Source: Gallionella sp. (lineage in GTDB: Bacteria > Pseudomonadota > Gammaproteobacteria > Burkholderiales > Gallionellaceae). From it: a DNA stretch of 64,000 nucleotides. Numbering within the stretch: the stretch's first letter is position 1; every line of letters begins with the position of its first letter. The notes under the pieces were generated by a model. The model ran no database searches. It had not been told where the DNA came from and worked only from the letters and a program-made list of their open reading frames with translations. Location of the stretch: contig JAQUAI010000004.1 in assembly GCA_028687335.1 (NCBI GenBank), positions 62,001 to 126,000 of the forward strand, read 5' to 3'. The translations under genes were made by a program, and so were the position numbers. This document shows positions 23,954 through 32,593 of the stretch, one piece after another.

Positions 23954-24061
23954 GTGCTCACCTGACGAATGCGAAATGACTTAAGGAGGCGCGAATCATA
24001 CCATTCAGCGCACCCTCCCAGCTATTCCCCAGTGCAGGTAATACCGTTGAAAAAACTAGTT

Positions 24062-24961
24062 TTATTGGGTCACTTGAACAGCCAGCGCACCGATACGCCC
24101 GTCCACTACACGCATCTCAATCCCGCAACGGGGCAAGCTACCTTCGATAGACTCAAGAGCTTGACGCATAGAGACCAGCGCATAACCTTGCGCCTTCCAG
24201 CCTTCCAGTAATTGCTCAAACACCGGCATCCATTTACCGCCTTCCAGCTCGGCATGGAGCGTAAAAACGTGCCCGTTGACGGGCGCATCAGCAGTCAATG
24301 CCAGCACATGCTGGGCAATAATTTCCAATGTGATGCCGTCACGATTAATCAGTTCATCTAATGTCGGCAATGTAGTGGGGAGCTGCGGGCAAGCCACGAT
24401 CTCGGCATTCCATGTCGGCGTGAACGGATGCGTGCCACGCGTATCGGAACTGTAATCAAAACCCAAGTGTTGCATCATGCGCAGGGCATGGCGATTCATC
24501 TGCCAACCCGCTGCCGCATGCGACTTGGGGGCTTCACCAAATATCTTGGTAAAACGATCTACCGCTTTTTGCAATTCACGTCGCGTCCACACTTCATCCT
24601 GATCGGCTACATGATCCTGCCAGCGAATGTGGTCAAAGCAGTGAATACCGACCTCAAACCCCTCATCTCGCACGCTACGCATGATGTCGCCGCACTGCTT
24701 GCCGATATCCGGCGCGGGCAACAATGTGCCATACAACAGCGTCTTGATGCCGTAGTGTTCGACCACCGACATGCGCGAAACTTTAGAAAGATAACCGGGA
24801 CGAAATACACGTTTGATTGCGCGCCCCATATGATCTGGCCCCAGCGTGAAAAAAAACGTCGCTTGCGCTTCGTGTTTTTTGAACACCTCGACCAGACGCG
24901 GCACGCCTTCTCGCGTACCGCGATAGGTGTCGACATCGACTTTTAGAGCGATTTGTTTCAT
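24062..24961 (-). CDS. arnD: 4-deoxy-4-formamido-L-arabinose-phosphoundecaprenol deformylase (polysaccharide deacetylase family)
   Basis: MKQIALKVDVDTYRGTREGVPRLVEVFKKHEAQATFFFTLGPDHMGRAIKRVF... Confidence 0.92.
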   Translation of the reverse strand: MKQIALKVDVDTYRGTREGVPRLVEVFKKHEAQATFFFTLGPDHMGRAIKRVFRPGYLSKVSRMSVVEHYGIKTLLYGTLLPAPDIGKQCGDIMRSVRDEGFEVGIHCFDHIRWQDHVADQDEVWTRRELQKAVDRFTKIFGEAPKSHAAAGWQMNRHALRMMQHLGFDYSSDTRGTHPFTPTWNAEIVACPQLPTTLPTLDELINRDGITLEIIAQHVLALTADAPVNGHVFTLHAELEGGKWMPVFEQLLEGWKAQGYALVSMRQALESIEGSLPRCGIEMRVVDGRIGALAVQVTQ

Positions 24962-24963
24962 AA

Positions 24964-25047
24964 CAGGATCGAGAAATGAGAAACGGGAATCGAGTAAAAG
25001 GCGGACCTCAGTCCGCCTCGCACTTCAATCCCCGCTCCTCAATCCTG
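24964..25047. repeat. Intercistronic foldback with nested hairpin GGCGGAC-ctca-GTCCGCC (25000-25017)
   Basis: Outer arms CAGGATCGAG.../...CTCAATCCTG, inner perfect 7-bp stem; fills the gap between the decarboxylase stop and arnD start. Confidence 0.7.
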
Positions 25048-25050
25048 CAT

Positions 25051-26094
25051 TTAGTCCACCAGACCGCGCGCTTCGGCAATTTGCGTACGATAGGCATCGA
25101 AGATTTTGCGCAGGGTATCGGCCATCGTCGTGGTCGGTTTCCAGCCTAATTCTTCGCAGGTGTTGGTGATTTTTGGAACGCGGTTTTGCACGTCCTGATA
25201 ACCCTTGCCGTAATAAGCGTCGGAAGTGGTTTCAATAACTTTCACTTTGGCTGCAGAATCGCGGTATTCGGCATATTCACTTGCCAACTTCATCATCATG
25301 TCAGCCAAATCGCGGATGGCGTAATTGTTGGTCGGATTACCGATGTTGTAAATCTTGCCCGTCGCAATACCGTCCTTGTTTTCGATGATCTTCATCAGCG
25401 CGTCGATGCCGTCATCGATATAAGTGAACGCACGTTTCTGGTGGCCGCCATCAACCAAGCTGATATTTTCACCACGAATGATGTGCCCAAGGAACTGAGT
25501 CACCACGCGCGAACTGCCTTCCTTCGGGGTATTGATCGAATCCAGACCGGCCCCAATCCAGTTGAACGGACGGAACAGGGTGAAATTCAGGTTGTCTTGC
25601 ATGCCGTAACCCCAGATCACGCGATCCATCAACTGTTTGGAGTTGGAGTAGATCCAACGCGGTTTGTTGATCGGGCCGCAGATCAGCTCGGAATTTTCGG
25701 GATCGAATTCTTCGTCGTGGCACATGCCGTAAACTTCGGAAGTAGACGGGAACACAAGATGTTTGTTGTACTTCACGCAGGCGCGCACGATGGGTAGGTT
25801 GGCCTCAAAGTCTAGCTCGAACACACGCAGCGGCTGTTTGACGTAAGTCGCTGGGGTCGCAATAGCAACCAGCGGCAAAATCGCATCGCACTTTTTAACG
25901 TGGTACTCAACCCACTCTTTGTTGATAGTGATGTCACCTTCGAAGAAATTGAAGCGCGGCTGACCGATCAAATCACCGATGCGATCACTGCTCATATCCA
26001 TGCCGTAAACTTCCCAATCGGTAGTGGCAAGAATGCGTTTGGACAAGTGGTGGCCGATAAAACCGTTCACACCCAAGATCAAGACTTTTTTCAT
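25051..26094 (-). CDS. UDP-glucuronate decarboxylase (ArnA C-terminal-domain homologue, SDR family)
   Basis: MKKVLILGVNGFIGHHLSKRILATTDWEVYGMDMSSDRIGDL... ; start at internal ATG. Confidence 0.92.
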   Translation of the reverse strand: MKKVLILGVNGFIGHHLSKRILATTDWEVYGMDMSSDRIGDLIGQPRFNFFEGDITINKEWVEYHVKKCDAILPLVAIATPATYVKQPLRVFELDFEANLPIVRACVKYNKHLVFPSTSEVYGMCHDEEFDPENSELICGPINKPRWIYSNSKQLMDRVIWGYGMQDNLNFTLFRPFNWIGAGLDSINTPKEGSSRVVTQFLGHIIRGENISLVDGGHQKRAFTYIDDGIDALMKIIENKDGIATGKIYNIGNPTNNYAIRDLADMMMKLASEYAEYRDSAAKVKVIETTSDAYYGKGYQDVQNRVPKITNTCEELGWKPTTTMADTLRKIFDAYRTQIAEARGLVD

Positions 26095-26104
26095 TTCTGT
26101 TTCC

Positions 26105-27022
26105 TCAACGATTAAATTCAAATTTTTCCGTGCCGTACTTTGCCGCAAATGCATCGGCACTCATCTCTATTCCATCCAGCTCGAAGCGCACCACAGACAA
26201 CACACCACCGGGACAAGCCGCATATGCTTTACCATTCTGCACATAAAAAACGGGCACTGCTTCGCCTTCGTTTGTCGCCACCAGCGTCTGCAAAATTTTC
26301 AGCGGCTTACCCGCCACTTGAGTCATCGCACCCGGGTAAGGCGGTGCCACCGCGCGCACCAGATTGTGTATTTGCACGGCGGATTGCGACCAGTCAATGA
26401 TGCCGTCTTCCGCTTTGCGACCGCCGAAATAAGCACCCTTGGTCAAATCCTGCTTTAGCGCAATCGCGTTCCCGTTCAGCAAGGCAGGCAAGACGTTATT
26501 CAATGCCATTTCTGCCGCGACGGTCACCTTTTGAAACACCTCGTGCGCCGTGTCATTCGGCAAAATCGGCACTGCCTGCTGCGCCACGATGTCGCCGTTA
26601 TCTGGCTTTTCGGTCATGTAATGCAGCGTTGCGCCCGTTTCCGTTTCGCCGCGAATTATCGCCCAATTCACCGGAACACGTCCTCGATACTTGGGCAACA
26701 AGGAACCGTGCATATTCAACGCACCGCGTTTGGGAATCGCCAGCAGGGGTGCCTTCAACATTTCGCGGTAATAAAACGAGAAGTAGAAATCCGGCTGCAA
26801 GGCACGAATATGCGCTTCCACTTCCGGCACATTCGGATTATCTGGCGTGATAGTTGGAATACCATGCAGCTCCGCCAGTTTTTGCACACTTTCAAACCAG
26901 ATCGTTTCTTTGGGGCTGTCGCGGTGGGTCACCACCAGCGCCACGTCTACACCATGCGCCAGCAGCACGTTCAGACAGCGATAACCTACGTTATGGTAGG
27001 CGAAGACGACAGCCTTGGTCAT
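26105..27022 (-). CDS. UDP-L-Ara4N formyltransferase (ArnA N-terminal-domain homologue)
   Basis: MTKAVVFAYHNVGYRCLNVLLAHGVDVALVVTHRD... GALNMHGSLLPKYRGRVPVNWAII. Confidence 0.92.
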   Translation of the reverse strand: MTKAVVFAYHNVGYRCLNVLLAHGVDVALVVTHRDSPKETIWFESVQKLAELHGIPTITPDNPNVPEVEAHIRALQPDFYFSFYYREMLKAPLLAIPKRGALNMHGSLLPKYRGRVPVNWAIIRGETETGATLHYMTEKPDNGDIVAQQAVPILPNDTAHEVFQKVTVAAEMALNNVLPALLNGNAIALKQDLTKGAYFGGRKAEDGIIDWSQSAVQIHNLVRAVAPPYPGAMTQVAGKPLKILQTLVATNEGEAVPVFYVQNGKAYAACPGGVLSVVRFELDGIEMSADAFAAKYGTEKFEFNR

Positions 27023-28032
27023 TCCTCACCGTCCGCAAACAGGTCGGTAGGCGCCTCGGCAACCTTGGGCTTGCGAGTTCGTTTCGGCTTTTCGGCAACC
27101 TGCTGTTCGAGTACAGCTTCCAACAGATAGCGCGGGCGATGACGTACCTGCTGATAGATGCGCCCGATGTATTCACCCAGCAAGCCAATACCAAACAAGG
27201 CCATACCGATCAGGAAGAACATCAAGGCAAACAGCGTGAACAGTCCTTCAGCTTCTGGGCCGATAATCAGACGACGCAACACCAACAAAATGAAGAAACC
27301 CGCCGAGCCCAGTGCGATCAACATCCCTGTCATCGAAAACCATTGCAAGGGCACCAGCGAAAAGCTGGTCATCAAGTCAAAATTGAGTCGAATCAGGCTG
27401 TACATCGAATATTTTGACTCGCCCGCCGCGCGCTCCTCATGCCCCACGACCACTTCGGCAGGATTGCGTGCAAACGTGTAAGCCAGCGCGGGGATAAAGG
27501 TGCTGACTTCCTTGCAATCGTTGATCGCGTCGATGATGTGACGGTCATAGGCGCGGAACATGCAGCCTTGGTCGGTCATCTTGATGCGGGTGATACGTTC
27601 GCGCAGGCCGTTCATCGCACGAGAAGCGACATGTCGCCACCAACTGTCGTTGCGCTGGCGGCGAATCGAACCAACATAGTCATAACCCTCGTCCATCTTG
27701 GCCAATAGCAAACCGGTATCTTCCGGTGGATTTTGCAAATCGGCATCCAGCGTCACGATACGCTGCCCTCGGCAATGCTCGAACCCAGCCATGATCGCCA
27801 TGTGCTGGCCGAAATTGCCGCTGAACAAAATCACCCGAGTCACATCAGGACGCGCCTGATATTGCTCGCGCAGAATGGCGGCGGAGCGGTCACGACTGCC
27901 GTCGTTGACGAAGATAACCTCGTAAGAAATAGCCAGCTTATCTAGCGCCGGATACAGACGATCAAACAGGGCCTGCAGGCCCTGCTCTTCGTTATATACC
28001 GGAATGACGACGGAAAGTTGCAGCGCGGTCAT
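27019..28032 (-). CDS. arnC: Undecaprenyl-phosphate 4-deoxy-4-formamido-L-arabinose transferase
   Basis: Family 2 glycosyltransferase LSVVIPVYNEEQGLQALFDRLYPALDKL... with two C-terminal TM helices; start at MTALQ. Confidence 0.9.
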   Translation of the reverse strand: MTALQLSVVIPVYNEEQGLQALFDRLYPALDKLAISYEVIFVNDGSRDRSAAILREQYQARPDVTRVILFSGNFGQHMAIMAGFEHCRGQRIVTLDADLQNPPEDTGLLLAKMDEGYDYVGSIRRQRNDSWWRHVASRAMNGLRERITRIKMTDQGCMFRAYDRHIIDAINDCKEVSTFIPALAYTFARNPAEVVVGHEERAAGESKYSMYSLIRLNFDLMTSFSLVPLQWFSMTGMLIALGSAGFFILLVLRRLIIGPEAEGLFTLFALMFFLIGMALFGIGLLGEYIGRIYQQVRHRPRYLLEAVLEQQVAEKPKRTRKPKVAEAPTDLFADGEE

Positions 28033-28040
28033 GTGGCGAT

Positions 28041-29621
28041 TTACTCCCACTCGATGGTGGCGGGCGGTTTGCCCGACACGTCATACACCACGCGATTGAT
28101 GCCGCGCACTTCGTTGATGATGCGATTGGAAACTTTACCCAGCAATTCATAAGGCAGATGCGCCCAGTGTGCCGTCATAAAGTCCTGAGTTTGCACAGCA
28201 CGCAAGCTAACCACCCACTCATAAGTACGGCCATCACCCATCACGCCAACGCTCTTGACCGGCAGAAACACGGTGAAAGCCTGGCTGGTCAGGTCATACC
28301 AACTCTTACCCGACGCATCCTTGGTATTGCGTAATTCCTCGATAAAAATCGCATCGGCACGGCGCAATAGCTCGGCATATTCCGCTTTCACTTCACCCAA
28401 AATACGTACGCCCAAGCCGGGGCCGGGGAAGGGGTGGCGATAGATCATGTCGGCAGGCAAGCCAAGTGCGATTCCCAATTCGCGCACCTCGTCTTTAAAT
28501 AGTTCGCGCAACGGCTCCAGCAATTTGAGGTGCATAGACTCCGGCAGGCCACCGACGTTGTGATGCGATTTGATGGTGTGTGCTTTCTTGGTCTTGGAGC
28601 CAGCCGATTCGATCACATCGGGATAAATCGTGCCCTGCGCCAACCATTTTGCGCTTTGCAACTTAGCCGACTCGCGCTGAAATACCTCAACGAACTCGCG
28701 TCCGATGATTTTGCGTTTTTGTTCGGGATCAGAGACACCCGTAAGATGTTTCATGAACTCACCGCTGGCATCGACGCGGATGACCTTCATCTTTAAATTC
28801 TGCGCAAAAGTCTCCATCACTTGGTCGCCTTCGTGCAAACGCAGCAAGCCGTTATCCACAAACACGCAGGTAAGCTGATCGCCAATGGCGCGGTGTATCA
28901 GTGCTGCCGCGACGGAAGAATCGACCCCGCCGGACAAGCCGAGGATCACTTCTTCATTGCCGACTTGAGCCTTGATTTTGGCTACCGCTTCGGAGATGTA
29001 GTCGGGCATATTCCAATCCTGCCCACAACCGCAGATGTCGTGCACGAAGCGGGCGATGATGGCTTTACCCTGATAGGTATGGGTGACTTCGGGGTGGAAT
29101 TGCACGGCGTAATAGCTGCGCGACTCATCCGCCATCGCGGCAAACGGCGTCGCTTCATTCGACGCAATCGCGGAGAAACCTGCAGGCAATGCGGTCACTT
29201 TATCGCCGTGACTCATCCACACATCCAGCAAACCATGCCCTTGCGCATTGGTTTTATCCTGTATGCCCTCGAATAATTTGGAGTGCCCGTGAGCACGAAT
29301 CTCAGCATAGCCAAACTCGCGCACGTGACCGGACTCAACCTTGCCCCCCAACTGCGCAGCCATCGTCTGCATACCGTAGCAAATACCGAATACTGGTACG
29401 CCCAACTCAAAAGCAACTTGCGGTGCTTTGGGTGTCTCGTCTTCGTAAACCGAATTAGGCCCACCGGAAAGAATAATACCGGACGGTGCAAAAGCACGAA
29501 TATCGGCTTCCGACATATCCCACGGATGCAATTCGCAATAGACATGTGTTTCGCGCACGCGGCGGGCGATGAGCTGGGTGTACTGGGAGCCAAAATCGAG
29601 GATGAGGATCTTTTTGTGCAT
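28041..29621 (-). CDS. guaA: GMP synthase (glutamine-hydrolysing)
   Basis: [24 protein letters not shown]... [19 protein letters not shown]. Confidence 0.98.
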   Translation of the reverse strand: MHKKILILDFGSQYTQLIARRVRETHVYCELHPWDMSEADIRAFAPSGIILSGGPNSVYEDETPKAPQVAFELGVPVFGICYGMQTMAAQLGGKVESGHVREFGYAEIRAHGHSKLFEGIQDKTNAQGHGLLDVWMSHGDKVTALPAGFSAIASNEATPFAAMADESRSYYAVQFHPEVTHTYQGKAIIARFVHDICGCGQDWNMPDYISEAVAKIKAQVGNEEVILGLSGGVDSSVAAALIHRAIGDQLTCVFVDNGLLRLHEGDQVMETFAQNLKMKVIRVDASGEFMKHLTGVSDPEQKRKIIGREFVEVFQRESAKLQSAKWLAQGTIYPDVIESAGSKTKKAHTIKSHHNVGGLPESMHLKLLEPLRELFKDEVRELGIALGLPADMIYRHPFPGPGLGVRILGEVKAEYAELLRRADAIFIEELRNTKDASGKSWYDLTSQAFTVFLPVKSVGVMGDGRTYEWVVSLRAVQTQDFMTAHWAHLPYELLGKVSNRIINEVRGINRVVYDVSGKPPATIEWE

Positions 29622-29631
29622 GTCAAAGCCT

Positions 29632-29731
29632 GGGAGGGGTGAAGAGAAAAGGGATCGCGCCTACAGCACTCAAGGGTGAAGAAGATGAGTCGGTTTTATC
29701 CTTCCCTCTTCTCCCCCGTCCCTTCCCGCAG
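29632..29731. repeat. Intercistronic purine/pyrimidine foldback element between guaB and guaA
   Basis: gggaggggtgaagagaaaaggg ... ccttccctcttctcccccgtcccttcccgcag; shares cccttcccgcag and CTTCCCTCTT with the iscS-iscU gap. Confidence 0.65.
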
Positions 29732-29732
29732 A

Positions 29733-31193
29733 TTAGTCAATATGGTAATTCGGTGCTTCCTTGGTGATCTGCACATCATGCACGTGCGATTCACGAATAC
29801 CGGAAGAGGTAATTTCAACGAACTCAGCTTTCTCGTGCATGATAGGAATGTCGGCACACCCCAGATAACCCATGCTGGCACGCAAACCACCCATCAATTG
29901 ATGGATCACGGCAAGCACACTGCCCTTGTAAGGCACTCGCCCTTCAACGCCTTCCGGCACCAGCTTGTCCTGATTACCTTCGCCGTCCTGGAAGTAACGG
30001 TCGCTAGAGCCCTGCTGCATTGCACCCAAGCTCCCCATGCCGCGATAGGACTTATAGGAACGACCTTGGAACAGTTCAATCTCACCAGGCGACTCTTCAG
30101 TACCAGCGAACAGTCCGCCCAACATTACCGTATGCGCACCGGAGGCAATCGCTTTGGCGATATCGCCAGAGAATCGCACACCACCATCGGCGATCAGCGG
30201 CACGCCTGTGCCCTGCAACGCTTTGGCAACATTTTGAATGGCCGCGATTTGCGGCACACCCACACCAGCAACGATGCGAGTAGTGCAAATCGAACCGGGG
30301 CCGATACCCACTTTTACGCCATCCGCGCCGTGCTCCACCAACGCCAGTGCCGCAGCACCCGTGGCGATATTTCCGCCGATAACCTCAACGTGCGGAAAAT
30401 TAGTTTTCACCCATTTGACACGATCCAGCACACCCTGCGAATGACCGTGCGCCGTATCGACCACAATCACATCCACACCGGCTTCGGCCAGCAAACCAAC
30501 GCGCTCCTCGGTTCCCTCGCCCACACCAACCGCTGCACCAACACGCAAACGACCTTGGCTATCTTTGGAAGCCAATGGATGTTCGGTGGATTTCAGAATA
30601 TCTTTGACCGTCATCAAACCGCGCAACTCGAAAGCATCATTCACCACCAACACGCGCTCGATGCGGTGCTTGTGCATCAGTTCGCGCGCTTCTTCCAAGC
30701 TGGCGTTTTCTTTGACCGTAATCAACCGCTCGCGCGGGGTCATGATGTTCTGGATAGACTGATCGAGATTGGTTTCGAAGCGCAAATCGCGGTTGGTCAC
30801 AATACCAACCAGCTGCTTACCATGCACAACCGGCAAACCGGAAATTTTGTGTTGTTTGGTCAAACCCAGCACATTGCGCACCGTCATTTCAGGCGTAATA
30901 GTGATTGGGTCCTTTACAACCCCACTTTCAAAACGCTTAACTTTGGCAATTTTGGCCGCTTGCGCGTAGGCCGACATATTCTTGTGCACAATGCCGATAC
31001 CGCCTTCTTGCGCCAAGGCAATTGCCAAACGCGACTCCGTGACGGTATCCATCGCGGCGGACAGCAAGGGGATATTAAGGCTGATGTTTCGTGTCAACTG
31101 AGTGCGCAAACTGACATCACGCGGCAACACATTGGAATAAGCAGGGACGAGCAGAACGTCGTCGAATGTAAGTGCTTTTTGAATAATGCGCAT
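29733..31193 (-). CDS. guaB: Inosine-5'-monophosphate dehydrogenase
   Basis: [27 protein letters not shown]..., two CBS domains, [18 protein letters not shown]. Confidence 0.98.
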   Translation of the reverse strand: MRIIQKALTFDDVLLVPAYSNVLPRDVSLRTQLTRNISLNIPLLSAAMDTVTESRLAIALAQEGGIGIVHKNMSAYAQAAKIAKVKRFESGVVKDPITITPEMTVRNVLGLTKQHKISGLPVVHGKQLVGIVTNRDLRFETNLDQSIQNIMTPRERLITVKENASLEEARELMHKHRIERVLVVNDAFELRGLMTVKDILKSTEHPLASKDSQGRLRVGAAVGVGEGTEERVGLLAEAGVDVIVVDTAHGHSQGVLDRVKWVKTNFPHVEVIGGNIATGAAALALVEHGADGVKVGIGPGSICTTRIVAGVGVPQIAAIQNVAKALQGTGVPLIADGGVRFSGDIAKAIASGAHTVMLGGLFAGTEESPGEIELFQGRSYKSYRGMGSLGAMQQGSSDRYFQDGEGNQDKLVPEGVEGRVPYKGSVLAVIHQLMGGLRASMGYLGCADIPIMHEKAEFVEITSSGIRESHVHDVQITKEAPNYHID

Positions 31194-31217
31194 TTATCGG
31201 CCCTCGGCAAAGCGCGC

Positions 31218-31246
31218 ATTATACGCATCGCGAGCGGGTCGGTAAA
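31218..31246 (-). promoter_or_regulatory. Predicted sigma70 promoter of guaBA
   Basis: Reverse strand TTTACC-17 bp-TATAAT followed directly by GCGCGC. Confidence 0.7.
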
Positions 31247-31267
31247 TGCGCCCGCCCACAAGATAAA

Positions 31268-31642
<375 letters not shown>

Positions 31643-32525
31643 TTAACTTCTTGCCGCCAAAACGCTGGCGATTTCGTCATGCTTGTTTTTTTGCGCTAGA
31701 TCCAAAGCAGAGGAGCCGTCTCGATACTTCAGCTTCACGTCCGCTCCCTTACTAAGCAACAACATCACCACCGCAAAGTGCCCATTGGCTGCGGCTTTCA
31801 GCAAAGGAGTCCAGCCATCGTCAGCCGCCGCATTGGCATCAGCACCATATTCCAGCAAGAGCGAGCAGGTCGTCAACTGTCCTTTGGTTGCCGCTTGCAA
31901 CAATGGAGTCCAAGCATGATTGCTACACGCATCCACCTCGGCATGTTTATTTAACAGCAACTCCGCCACACGCAAGAAACCGTTGAAAGCTGCCCAATGC
32001 AAAGGTGTGTAGCCGTTCACATCGCGGTGATGAATATTGGCTCCACTGCGCACCAGCAAAATCGCCATTTCCTCGTTGCCGTTAAAGGCCGAAATCATCA
32101 GCGGTGTCCACAAACGCTCGTCGCAGGTATCAACATTAACACCCGCACTGAGAAACAGTGCCACCACACCAGACCGCCCAGACTCCGCCGCCTTGATAAA
32201 GCCCTTGGCATCACAGGTCAGTCCTTGCTGCACAATTTCCTGCCGTAGGGTTTCGGGAATCCCGCTCCATGCATCAGATTGCTCCGGCTGCCCCCCCCAG
32301 ACGGGCATGAACCATACTGAGGTAGATAATGTCGGAAGCAACATCCTTTGGAAATCCGGCGCGATCACCGCGCTTATTCACCATCAGTTCGACAAAAAAC
32401 TGATTCATATCCGGCGTATCCCACAGCGCCATAATCTTGGCGAGAATGCGCGGAAACTGCTTATCCAGCGCGTGCGGATAATTCTGTTCTCGATTGTTGA
32501 GTATGCGTAATAAGCGTTGATCCAT
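31643..32525 (-). pseudogene. Ankyrin-repeat protein split into two frames at a G8 tract (candidate phase-variable gene, pseudogene or sequencing error)
   Basis: N-terminal ORF (MDQRLLRILNN...IIYLSMVHARLGGAAGAI*) and ankyrin ORF (...QPEQSDAWSGIPETLRQEIVQQGLTCDAKG...) overlap at C8 on the plus strand (32291-32298); a G7 tract would give the continuous ...MVHARLGGQPEQSDAW... Confidence 0.8.
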
Positions 32526-32593
32526 GACCTGTCAGTTTGCGCGGAATTGCTCCCGATGAGATTTACTTCGCCCGATTGTACCGCAGCAGCAGA

